DNA from: Congzhengia sp045635085
GTDB lineage: Bacteria > Bacillota > Clostridia > UBA1381 > UBA9506
Direction: 5' to 3'
DNA length: 64,000 bases
Assembly: GCA_045635085.1 (NCBI GenBank)
Contig: JAZRBM010000017.1
Span: forward strand, 1-64,000
Part shown: positions 41,563 through 48,612 of the stretch, one piece after another
Position numbering within the stretch: position 1 is the first letter of the stretch
Layout: the number at the start of each line of letters is the position of its first letter
The notes under the pieces: model-generated
What the model was told of the DNA's origin: nothing
Databases searched by the model: none
What the model saw: the letters and a program-made list of their open reading frames with translations, nothing else
Made by a program: the position numbers and the translations under genes

Positions 41563-42333
41563 TTAAAACTCCTTGTTGTTTTTAATTACTTCCTTGGCCA
41601 AAGCCTTGTAGCTTTTTGCTCCTTTTGAAAATTTATCATAAGAAATTATCGCTTCTCCAAAGCTCGGAGCTTCAGAAAGCCTTACATTTCTTGGAATAAC
41701 AGTGTTATACACCTTATCAGGGAAATATTTTTTAACCTCATCATATACCACAGTTGAAAGATTTGTGCGCTTGTCAAACATAGTGAGCAGTATTCCCTCT
41801 ATTTCTATATCCTTGTTTATACTCTGTTTTATTGTTGAAACTGTCTTTGTTAAAGAACCGAGTCCTTCCAGCGCATAATATTCACACTGTATAGGTATAA
41901 TCACACTATCTGCCGCTGCAAACGCGTTTAGTGTAAGCAAACCGAGCGATGGCGGGCAATCTATAATTATGTAATCGTAATCTTTTTTTATATTTTTTAT
42001 CTTTTCTTTTAATAAGAACTCACGATTTTTTATAGAAACTAACTCTATCTCTGCTCCTGCTAAATCCACATCTGACGGAATTACATAAAGATTTTTGTAG
42101 TTTGTTTTTACTATATTTTCTAAAATATCACTGTCATTTACTAAAATATCGTAAACAGAAGCATTAGTTTCTTCCTTATTAATACCAATTCCGCTTGACG
42201 CATTTCCCTGAGGGTCACAATCAATAAGAAGTGTTTTTTTCTTTGAATCTGCAAGATAGGCAGACAAATTTATAGCTGTTGTTGTTTTTCCTACGCCGCC
42301 TTTTTGGTTTGCTACAACAATTACCTTTCCCAT
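41563..42333 (-). CDS. soj: Chromosome-partitioning ATPase ParA (Soj)
   Basis: A 256-residue deviant Walker ATPase after AAAGGAAAGGG. MGKVIVVANQKGGVGKTTTA holds the P-loop with its signature lysine; IIDCPPSLGLLTLNA is Walker A'/B; a C-terminal VRLSEAPSFGE follows. It moves ParB-parS complexes and, in Bacillus, regulates DnaA. First gene of the soj-spo0J unit, with a canonical parS 78 bases upstream. Confidence 0.95.
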   Translation of the reverse strand: MGKVIVVANQKGGVGKTTTAINLSAYLADSKKKTLLIDCDPQGNASSGIGINKEETNASVYDILVNDSDILENIVKTNYKNLYVIPSDVDLAGAEIELVSIKNREFLLKEKIKNIKKDYDYIIIDCPPSLGLLTLNAFAAADSVIIPIQCEYYALEGLGSLTKTVSTIKQSINKDIEIEGILLTMFDKRTNLSTVVYDEVKKYFPDKVYNTVIPRNVRLSEAPSFGEAIISYDKFSKGAKSYKALAKEVIKNNKEF

Positions 42334-42410
42334 TTTTATCCCTTTCCTTTACTTTATTTAAGTTAAGTATATCACAATTCTTTTTTTTATGCAATATTTT
42401 AAAAAAATAA

Positions 42411-42426
42411 TGTTTCACGTGAAACA
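42411..42426 (+). promoter_or_regulatory. parS site, canonical
   Basis: TGTTTCACGTGAAACA, an exact match to the Firmicute parS consensus, located between soj and greA. Confidence 0.95.
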
Positions 42427-42427
42427 T

Positions 42428-42463
42428 AAAAAAGACAGCGAAATATCGCTGTCTTTTTTTATC
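42428..42463. terminator. greA terminator
   Basis: AAAGACAGCGA and TCGCTGTCTTT flank an AATA loop, with A-rich and T-rich tails on the two sides. For greA, transcribed leftward, the U-run is encoded by the A-tract on the left. Confidence 0.85.
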
Positions 42464-42473
42464 TTTTTTTTAT

Positions 42474-42947
42474 TTATTTTGATATTTCTAGTATTTTTAC
42501 TTCATATTCACCGTTTGGTGAAACAACCTTTACAATCTGTTCAGGTTCTGCACCTAAAAGCGCTGTGCCTAAAGGAGATTCGTCTGAAATCTTTCCCTGT
42601 GCAGGATTAGCCTCTGTTGAGCCTACTATTTCATATACTGTTTCTTCATCAAAATCTAAATCTAAGATTTTTACCTTTGTTCCAACAGTAACCTTACTTG
42701 TATCTATTTCATCTTCATCTATTACTTTGGCGTTTTTAAGCATTTTCTCAAGGTTTACAATTTTTACTTCAACCTCTCCCTGCTCCTTTTTAGCCTCATC
42801 ATACTCTGCATTTTCTGATAAATCGCCAAAACCTCTTGCTACTTTTATTTTTTCAGATACTTCTTTTCTCTTTTCTGTTTTTAAATATTCAAGCTCCTGC
42901 TCTAATTCTTTTAATCTTGTATAAGTAAGAATAATTTCCTTTGACAT
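42474..42947 (-). CDS. greA: Transcription elongation factor GreA
   Basis: A 157-residue factor (family about 158). ATG 42947 follows GGAAAG; a GTG two codons earlier is less likely. The N-terminal coiled coil (LTYTRLKELEQELEYLKTEK) carries the acidic tip ENAEYDEAKKEQGEVE, which reaches the RNA polymerase active site to stimulate transcript cleavage. The C-terminal FKBP-like domain ends SPNGEYEVKILEI. Confidence 0.95.
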   Translation of the reverse strand: MSKEIILTYTRLKELEQELEYLKTEKRKEVSEKIKVARGFGDLSENAEYDEAKKEQGEVEVKIVNLEKMLKNAKVIDEDEIDTSKVTVGTKVKILDLDFDEETVYEIVGSTEANPAQGKISDESPLGTALLGAEPEQIVKVVSPNGEYEVKILEISK

Positions 42948-43029
42948 TTTCACTTTCCTTCTTTCTTTTCCTTTTAAACCATCACAACTAATAATGTATT
43001 ATAAGCTATTTTATATAAATTGTCAATAT

Positions 43030-43788
43030 CTATTTTTTTATGCTTACAATTTTATATTTTTTCGTTTTTTCATCGCTGTATAAAAACTCCGCAAGAGCTA
43101 TTGTATAGGGGAATTTGAGCTTTTTTGTGTATTCCTTTTCTTTTGACGTGGCCTCTAATATTATAGTATTAAAAGCATCTTCATATACGTTGTAAATATC
43201 TAGCATATTAACATTTTTAAAAAAGCTTTTTTCAAAAACTCTATTATATCCGCAATTTACATATATTTTATTGTATTTTTTAAGTTTTTCATTTTTATTT
43301 TTAATATTTAACAATATACCGTATTTAGAAAGTACATAATCCTTCATACTCTCATAAAGATATGGATTTTGTGTTAAAATTGAAATGTTTTTTACTCTTT
43401 TTGCACATATTTCTATTAATTTTCTTATTTGTTTTATATTATCAGAAACAAAGATAATTTCATATTCATTCAACTTGTTTTTACTCAAAAAAAGAAGTAT
43501 TTTATAAAATATAGCATTATATATATTTTCTCCATCTATTGTGCTAAAATGGGTTTTTAAATAATCTTTTATATCCTCATCAACTGCTAAAAACTTTTTA
43601 ATATTTTTCTTTTTTAAATACTCTTTTAGTGCATTTTTATAGCTTTTATTAAGCTTTTTTTTAAATGGAATATAAAAAATATCGTCTTTTATATTTTTAT
43701 CATAAACACTATATCTTTTTATGTAAGTAAATAAAAAATATCTTATGTAAGAAAAATTATCCTTACTTTTTTTTAATATAATATTCAT
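43030..43788 (-). CDS. AT-rich protein of unknown function in the dnaN cluster
   Basis: A 252-residue protein that I do not recognise. ATG 43788 has GAGGTGA eight bases upstream; the reading from GTG 43800 overlaps that site. Codon use is extreme even for this genome (many Lys, Asn, Ile and Tyr in A/T codons). A middle segment NEYEIIFVSDNIKQIRKLIEIC resembles one strand-helix unit of a Rossmann-like fold, followed by ISILTQNPYLYE. Lone position between rnmV and greA, same strand. It may be a fast-evolving or acquired gene. Confidence 0.6.
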   Translation of the reverse strand: MNIILKKSKDNFSYIRYFLFTYIKRYSVYDKNIKDDIFYIPFKKKLNKSYKNALKEYLKKKNIKKFLAVDEDIKDYLKTHFSTIDGENIYNAIFYKILLFLSKNKLNEYEIIFVSDNIKQIRKLIEICAKRVKNISILTQNPYLYESMKDYVLSKYGILLNIKNKNEKLKKYNKIYVNCGYNRVFEKSFFKNVNMLDIYNVYEDAFNTIILEATSKEKEYTKKLKFPYTIALAEFLYSDEKTKKYKIVSIKK

Positions 43789-43831
43789 AAAAAAAATCAC
43801 CTCAATACACTTATAGTATATTGAGGCTATT

Positions 43832-44383
43832 TTAAAATAATTCTATATCTAAACTATTTATTACATCTAACATCATATTTGCGCTCAATCTTTTAGGAAG
43901 ACCAAGCTTTAATAAAAGTTCACGTCTTTTTTCCCGACTGTTTTCTTTTCCAACCAGACCTAAATTATAAAGGTCATTTTTTGTATATTTTTTATTTTCT
44001 TTTACTTTTTTATCATCAAGTGTTGCACCGCAACTAATTAGAGCATTAATTATTATATCTTTGTCTATTCCTTCAACACCTAAAATTCCCTCTTTTCCTG
44101 GCTGTGGCTTTCTTCTTTCTTTTCCTTTTATTTCAGGAACAAAGGCGTGAATTACGCCAGGTGCTATATTTTTAATATGATTTCTTATAATAAATCCTGC
44201 ACGGTCTGAATCGCACAAAACAATAACACCTTTTTTTTCTGACATTTTTTTAATCAGCATTTTCATCTCATCATCGCGAAAGATCTGAAATCCGCCGGTC
44301 ACTAAAATATCAGCATCCAAAAAAGACAAAAGCTTTTTTTTATCATGCTCACCTTCAACTATAATTGTTTCTTTAACTTTCAT
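43832..44383 (-). CDS. rnmV: Ribonuclease M5
   Basis: A 183-residue Toprim nuclease that matures 5S rRNA in Firmicutes. Toprim motifs: catalytic Glu in IIVEGEHDKK and the D-x-D in VLCDSDRAGFIIRNHI, followed by VPEIKGKERRKPQPGKEGILGVEGI (the key residues are K-G-K and G-V-E-G). The start overlaps the dnaN stop by one base (TAATG), so it is translated with dnaN, an unusual partner; rnmV commonly follows ksgA or tatD genes. Confidence 0.92.
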   Translation of the reverse strand: MKVKETIIVEGEHDKKKLLSFLDADILVTGGFQIFRDDEMKMLIKKMSEKKGVIVLCDSDRAGFIIRNHIKNIAPGVIHAFVPEIKGKERRKPQPGKEGILGVEGIDKDIIINALISCGATLDDKKVKENKKYTKNDLYNLGLVGKENSREKRRELLLKLGLPKRLSANMMLDVINSLDIELF

Positions 44384-45489
44384 TATCTTATTCTTACCGG
44401 CAAAATTATATAAACGTATTTTTCGCTGTCAATAGGTCTTATAACTGCAGGGGTAACAGGTGTTGAAAAAGAAATTTTAATCTTTTCGTCTTCAATATTT
44501 TTAAAAGCTTCCAACAAATACTTAGGATTAAACGCAATTTGCATAGGCTCGCCTTTCATATCTATTGAGAATTTATCCTTTACCTTACCCATAACAGATT
44601 CACAATCAAGTGAAACAGAGGTTTCGTCAATATCAAGCAAAACGTGAGATTTAGAAGCTTCGTTTACTATAGTTGCAGCTCTGTCTACAGAATTTAAAAT
44701 TTTTCTTCTTTCAACTGTAAATTCAAGTGTATTTTTATGATTTGCAACAGATTTATAGTTTAAATATTCACCGTCTATAATACGTGAAACGAAAACGCAT
44801 CTGTCTGTAACAAATTTAACATTGTTTTCGTTAACAAAAACTTTTACTAAATTATCAGTTTCTCCTAAAATACCAAGTAATTCTTTAGCATTTTTTCCAG
44901 GGAAAATAAATTTAATATCTTCTTCGTTTTCTAATTTTTCATTTCTAATTGCGACTCTGAAACCATCACAGCCTACAACATTTATTTCTTCTTTTGTAAT
45001 CTCAAATAAAAGCCCTGTTAAAACTGGTTTATCTTCTTTTTGAGAAACTGCATAAACTGTTTGTTTTATCATACTTTTAACTACGTTTTCTTTAATTTCA
45101 AAGGTTTTTCCGTCTGAAACAAGCGAAAGCTGAGGAAATTCTTCAGCAGAAGATGTTGAAAAATTAAATTTTGCATAACCACATTCAATTTTAAGATTGT
45201 CTTTTTCATCTATTTCCATATATACATCGTCGTCTGTATCAGGCAGTTTTTTAACAGCGTTAGAAAATAAAGATGCTCTGACCATAGCAAGACCTTTTTC
45301 AGAAACCTCAGCAGGAATAAAGCATTCAATACCTAAATCCATATTATTTCCCACAAGCTTAAAGGCATTTTCTTTAGCTTCTATAAAAATTCCCTCCAAA
45401 ACAGAAATAGGTGTAGAAACAGGAACAGCTTTTTCAACTAAAGAAACAGCTTCTGTTAAATCTTTGCGGTTACATTTCATCTTCATCAT
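44383..45489 (-). CDS. dnaN: DNA polymerase III beta subunit (sliding clamp)
   Basis: A 368-residue clamp after AAAGGAGA. Three beta-clamp domains of about 120 residues are recognisable (MKCNRKDLTEAVSLVEKAVP; VLTGLLFEITKEEINVVGCDGFRVAIR; FNPKYLLEAFKNIEDEKIKISF) with the C-terminal pattern VYIILPVRI. The clamp tethers polymerase to DNA. It usually follows dnaA; here the upstream neighbour is a 346-bp AT-rich gap and dnaA is absent, so dnaN heads the leftward cluster. Confidence 0.95.
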   Translation of the reverse strand: MMKMKCNRKDLTEAVSLVEKAVPVSTPISVLEGIFIEAKENAFKLVGNNMDLGIECFIPAEVSEKGLAMVRASLFSNAVKKLPDTDDDVYMEIDEKDNLKIECGYAKFNFSTSSAEEFPQLSLVSDGKTFEIKENVVKSMIKQTVYAVSQKEDKPVLTGLLFEITKEEINVVGCDGFRVAIRNEKLENEEDIKFIFPGKNAKELLGILGETDNLVKVFVNENNVKFVTDRCVFVSRIIDGEYLNYKSVANHKNTLEFTVERRKILNSVDRAATIVNEASKSHVLLDIDETSVSLDCESVMGKVKDKFSIDMKGEPMQIAFNPKYLLEAFKNIEDEKIKISFSTPVTPAVIRPIDSEKYVYIILPVRIR

Positions 45490-45835
45490 AATAAAAAATC
45501 TCCTTTTATTATATATAATATAATATATAGTAGTAATAGTAGTAATGTCTGTTGATTCTGTGGAAAAGTGGTATAATAAAAGATACAGAGCGAAATTTTA
45601 CTGTTTAAAAATATGTTTAAAAAATGTTTGCAAAAATACACTTTCCACAGGCAAATTTTTAAAAAATTTTCAAAAAAAATTATAAACAGGCTTTTCAACA
45701 AAAAGTAACAAATAATAAACAAAAAAAATGTTGAAAAACTAAAAATAAACCATACGTATATTTTATCATAAAATGATTGAAAATGGAATAGAAAAGTGTT
45801 AAAATATAAAAAATTACAAAAAAAAGAGGGAAAAA
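45490..45835. other. AT-rich intergenic region, candidate oriC
   Basis: No gene is seen. The region separates the leftward dnaN cluster from a rightward gene. It carries a DnaA-box-like TGTGGAAAA (45559-45567, one mismatch to TGTGGATAA) and weaker boxes with two mismatches: CTTTCCACA (45641), TTATAAACA (45680), TTTTCAACA (45692) and TGTTGAAAA (45729). Long A and T runs could unwind. Nearby parS sites and dnaN agree with origin proximity. Absence of perfect boxes and of dnaA keep this tentative. Confidence 0.4.
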
Positions 45836-46498
45836 ATGAAAAAAGATATAATATTTTTTGATTTAGACGGAACACTGATAGATTCAGCGCCCGGAATTAA
45901 AGAGTCTGTAAAATATGCCCTTTCTTTTTTTAATATAGAAGAAAAGGATGAAAAAAAACTTAATTTATTTATAGGCCCTCCGCTTTTTGATGCTTTTTCT
46001 TTGTATTATAATATGGATAAAGAAACAGCAGACAAAGCAGTTGAAAAATACAGAGAAAATTATAACGATAACAAAGCAATGGAAAAATTCTTTGTATACA
46101 GCGGTGTTGAAAAAATGTTAAAAACATTAAAAGAAAAAGGATATATAATATGTTTAGCAACTGCAAAGCCACAAAAATACGCACAAAAAATCCTGGAAAA
46201 ATGCAACCTCGATAAATATTTTGACTATATAAACGGGGCGTCGTTTGATGAGAAAAAAAGAACAAAAACAGCTGTCATAAAAGAAACCATAGAAATAAAC
46301 CACTATGAAAAAGAAAGAATCTTAATGGTAGGCGACAGAGAAAACGACGCAGAAGGAGCAAAAAACAATAGTATTGCGGTTTTAGGAGTAACCTATGGCT
46401 ATGGCACAAAAGAGGAGCTAAAAGAGGCAGGGTGTAGCGTTTTGGTTTCATCGCCTGATGAGGTAGTAGAATATATAACAGAAAAACAAGGCAAATAA
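45836..46498 (+). CDS. HAD-superfamily phosphatase, Gph/PpaX-like
   Basis: A 220-residue hydrolase after AGAGGG. HAD motifs: I FFDLDGTLIDS (nucleophile Asp), II CLATAKP, III Lys in EKKRTKTAVIK, IV MVGDRENDAEGAKNN. The helical C1 cap (residues 15-80) fits phosphoglycolate or pyrophosphatase-like enzymes; the exact substrate cannot be fixed. It diverges from dnaN across the candidate origin and its stop lies inside its terminator. Confidence 0.88.
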   Translation: MKKDIIFFDLDGTLIDSAPGIKESVKYALSFFNIEEKDEKKLNLFIGPPLFDAFSLYYNMDKETADKAVEKYRENYNDNKAMEKFFVYSGVEKMLKTLKEKGYIICLATAKPQKYAQKILEKCNLDKYFDYINGASFDEKKRTKTAVIKETIEINHYEKERILMVGDRENDAEGAKNNSIAVLGVTYGYGTKEELKEAGCSVLVSSPDEVVEYITEKQGK

Positions 46499-46516
46499 TG
46501 CCTTGTTTTATTTTTG
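46483..46516 (+). terminator. Terminator overlapping the HAD gene stop
   Basis: AAAACAAGGCA (46483-46493) and TGCCTTGTTTT (46499-46509) with a T-rich tail. Confidence 0.8.
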
Positions 46517-46537
46517 CAGACAATTAATTTATATATT

Positions 46538-47010
46538 TTGTGCCACTGGTATAAGTAATTTTATAATTATTTACTCTTTATGTTCTTTTTTTAAAGGGGG
46601 AGAAAGGAAAGTTTTGGCGAGTTTTCCCTTTCTCCCCCTTTATAACCCCCTCATTCCCCAAAAACGCCAAACAGCACCCAACAACCGTAGCTAAAGAACA
46701 AAAATTTTCAGCACCGAGCATAAGCGGCGGATAAAAAGCAAAAAATCTCTCTTTAGTAGATAGTCTTGTAATTTTTGCCGCAAATTGACGCATTTATTCT
46801 TTTCTTTTGCTGCTTGCGTCAATTTGCAAAAAAACGTGTACGAGCAAATTGTTGCGAGTTTGTTTTTTTGGCAAAAAAATTACAAGACGGGCGAAAAAGC
46901 GATGGAGATAAGAGGATACAAAGGGGAAAAGGGGAGAGCGCAATCTCCCCCTTTCCCCTTTGACATATAGAGAAAAATGCATTAATAAAACTACTGATTA
47001 AGTGGCACAA
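46538..47010. mobile_element. MITE-like palindromic element, 473 bp
   Basis: Terminal inverted repeats TTGTGCCACT (46538-46547) and AGTGGCACAA (47001-47010) extend imperfectly to about 30 bases (AGTA-TTTTAT is shared). Inside are AAAGGGGGAGAAAGG/CCTTTCTCCCCCTTT (46593-46641), a nested pair CTTGTAATTTTTGCC/GGCAAAAAAATTACAAG (about 46764-46886) around CAAATTGACGCA/TGCGTCAATTTG, and AAAGGGGAAAAGGGGAGA pairing with TCTCCCCCTTTCCCCTTT (about 46919-46961). No protein is encoded. Size, TIRs and lack of coding fit a non-autonomous element; a target duplication is not clear. Confidence 0.55.
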
Positions 47011-47062
47011 TTCTTTATAAAAACATTATTTTTAAAGAAACATTTTGTTTCGTAAATAGCAC

Positions 47063-47091
47063 TTGTATTTTTAAGGTAAATATGGTAATAT
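47063..47091 (+). promoter_or_regulatory. Promoter of structured leader B
   Basis: TTGTAT (47063-47068), 17-base spacer, TAATAT (47086-47091). The predicted start (about 47097-47098) is the first base of the leader's closing stem. Confidence 0.55.
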
Positions 47092-47096
47092 GAATA

Positions 47097-47197
47097 TACC
47101 ACACAATCAAAGAAAGTAAAATGCCTTAAAGAGGACTCCTTTGGTAAAAGGTGTCTTCTCTTAACTTGACTCTTTAAGGCAGTTAGATTGTGTGGTA
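47097..47197 (+). ncRNA. Structured leader RNA B
   Basis: Three stacked stems: TACCACACAATC (47097-47108) with GATTGTGTGGTA (47186-47197), GCCTTAAAGAG (47123-47133) with CTCTTTAAGGC (47170-47180), and GACTCCTTT (47134-47142) with AAAGGTGTC (47147-47155). The whole 101 nt folds as one long hairpin starting at the transcript 5' end. It has the same position and architecture as leader A before the paralogous gene at 27822. Confidence 0.6.
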
Positions 47198-47219
47198 ACA
47201 ATGTGAGAGACACTTTTTC

Positions 47220-47252
47220 GGTGCGTTCTTTCATTGGACGCACCTTTTTTAA
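47220..47252 (+). terminator. Attenuator-type terminator in leader B
   Basis: GGTGCGT (47220-47226) and ACGCACC (47238-47244) followed by TTTTTT, 13 bases before the ribosome site of the gene at 47269. CAATG (47199-47203) could pair with CATTG (47232-47236) in the loop and oppose the hairpin, as in leader A. Confidence 0.6.
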
Positions 47253-47268
47253 TTTAGGGAGTGAGAAT

Positions 47269-47550
47269 ATGATTTGTTGTTTTATGAATTTACATGAAAA
47301 AGAAAACGCACATGATTTAAAAAAGCATTTTGACAAAGAGATTGAACACGCAATTAGCTTTGGATGCTCGGTTTTTATGGCAGGAAAATGTGGGACTGAA
47401 AATGAAATATTTAAAGAAAGAGTAATGAATGCTAAAAAGTATTATAAAGATGGCGAAATTAAGTTTTTAGCCATAGATAAAAATGATGAAAAATTAAAAG
47501 ACTTTTTTATACAATTAGCGGATTGGGAAATTTATAGCTATGAATGCTAA
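47269..47550 (+). CDS. Small SLOG/DUF1273-like protein (paralogue of 27822)
   Basis: A 93-residue protein; ATG 47269 follows AGGGAGTG. It shares with the 27822 product the start MICCF, the block GCSVFMAGK, KYY-DGE and the end region KL-DFF. Differences: a few extra C-terminal residues (EIYSYEC). The fold guess (half-length DUF1273/SLOG-like) is by pattern only. Both genes are single-gene units with structured leaders, so their dose seems to respond to a cellular signal. Confidence 0.7.
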   Translation: MICCFMNLHEKENAHDLKKHFDKEIEHAISFGCSVFMAGKCGTENEIFKERVMNAKKYYKDGEIKFLAIDKNDEKLKDFFIQLADWEIYSYEC

Positions 47551-47553
47551 AGA

Positions 47554-47592
47554 GGCTGTAGAAAAATGCGCATTCAATACAAGGCAAAGAAA
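47554..47592 (+). repeat. Dispersed short repeat, copy 4
   Basis: GGCTGTAGAAAAATGCGCAT then TCAATACAAGGCAAAGAAAA, aligned with copy 1 at 33570. It starts one base after the gene at 47269 ends and runs into the terminator at 47592. Confidence 0.6.
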
Positions 47593-47622
47593 AAACTGTG
47601 ACAAAAAGTCACAGTTTTTTTA
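47592..47622. terminator. Bidirectional terminator
   Basis: AAACTGTGAC and GTCACAGTTT around an A-rich loop, then T residues; serves the small gene and the dUTPase gene. Confidence 0.85.
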
Positions 47623-47626
47623 ATCA

Positions 47627-48076
47627 TTATTTTTTTCCAGTTGAACCAAATCCGCCTGCACCGCGGTCAGTTTCTTCAAGAGATGCGACCTCATCAAAAT
47701 CTGCCATAATATAAGGCGCAATTACTAATTGTGCAACTCTTTCATCAGGCTCTATTTCCTGGGTATTGTTTGAATAGTTATGAAGAGCCACCATTATTTC
47801 GCCGCGGTAATCTGAATCGATAACACCGACGCAGTTAGCAGGAGCCAGTCCTCTTTTGCAGGCAAGTCCGCTTCTTGCATAAATAAGTCCCACTAACCCA
47901 TCAGGAATCTCAACAGCAATACCTGTATGAATAAACACCGTTTCTCCCGGATTAATTTTAATGTTTTCTTCCGAGATGGCGCGCAGGTCTGCACCGGCAG
48001 CAAAGGGAGTTCCGTACACCGGAGCAGATGCGCGTTGATGTAGTTTTGTAAATTTTACGCAAATTTTTTCTATCAT
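47627..48076 (-). CDS. dut: dUTP diphosphatase
   Basis: A 149-residue trimeric dUTPase that makes dUMP and keeps uracil out of DNA. ATG 48076 overlaps the nrdG stop and has GGAAGG upstream. The five motifs are visible: I AAGADLRA, II YARSGLACKRGL, III GVIDSDYRGEIMVAL, IV RVAQLVIAP, V DRGAGGFGSTG. It lies downstream of nrdD and nrdG, linking dNTP synthesis with dUTP clearance. Confidence 0.95.
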   Translation of the reverse strand: MIEKICVKFTKLHQRASAPVYGTPFAAGADLRAISEENIKINPGETVFIHTGIAVEIPDGLVGLIYARSGLACKRGLAPANCVGVIDSDYRGEIMVALHNYSNNTQEIEPDERVAQLVIAPYIMADFDEVASLEETDRGAGGFGSTGKK

Positions 48077-48600
48077 TATAATTCCTTCCACCAAACGATT
48101 TTGCCACTATTTAGCGTCTCTTTTAAATCTATGACTCTTTGGTTGCTGCTTCCGCGAAAACGAAGACGCAAATCCTTTAAATCTTCTTTAAATTCGCCGT
48201 CAACCAAAATATCAATATAAGAAAGCATCTCGTCTGTTACCTCGCATCTTGCGCGGCTTTCAGACAATAATTCTTCATCTAAAAGATACCCCGTATAGCA
48301 CCAAATCGATTTTTTTGGATATTCTTCCTTTATTCTTTTTAAAAGCTTTACCAAAACCCTTTGATTTTGCACTTCAAAGGGTTCTCCGCCCAAAAGTGAG
48401 AACCCTTTTATATATGAAGGTTTTAAAAGCTCTATTATTTCATCTTCCTGGATTTTTGTAAATTCGTCTCCGAAATTAAAATCCCAGGTTTCTTTATTAA
48501 AACAGCCCTTGCAATGGTGTGTGCAGCCACTTACAAACAGTGACACTCTTACGCCCGGACCGTTTGCAACATCGCACTTTTTAATAACCCCGTATTTCAT
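48076..48600 (-). CDS. nrdG: Anaerobic ribonucleotide reductase activating protein
   Basis: A 174-residue radical-SAM enzyme. The cluster ligands are in SGCTHHCKGCFN (C-x3-C-x2-C) and SAM binding in LLGGEPFEV. It generates the glycyl radical on NrdD using a 4Fe-4S cluster and SAM. The gene follows nrdD by 12 bases and is coupled to dut. Confidence 0.95.
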   Translation of the reverse strand: MKYGVIKKCDVANGPGVRVSLFVSGCTHHCKGCFNKETWDFNFGDEFTKIQEDEIIELLKPSYIKGFSLLGGEPFEVQNQRVLVKLLKRIKEEYPKKSIWCYTGYLLDEELLSESRARCEVTDEMLSYIDILVDGEFKEDLKDLRLRFRGSSNQRVIDLKETLNSGKIVWWKEL

Positions 48601-48612
48601 TTTTCTTTCCTC

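Noticed and set aside
46593..46641. G-rich/C-rich hairpin as a simple terminator of the HAD gene
   Set aside because: The HAD gene already has a terminator overlapping its stop (46483-46509). This hairpin is inside the terminal inverted repeats of the MITE-like element and lacks a clean U-run.
47097..47197. Inverted TACCACACAATC pair as a second invertible switch related to the repeats at 7915/8165
   Set aside because: The arms resemble the switch arms (TACCACATAATC) but lack the CATAA-N6-TTATG core. Further nested stems continue inward, and the promoter lies outside the repeats, so an RNA hairpin explains it better.
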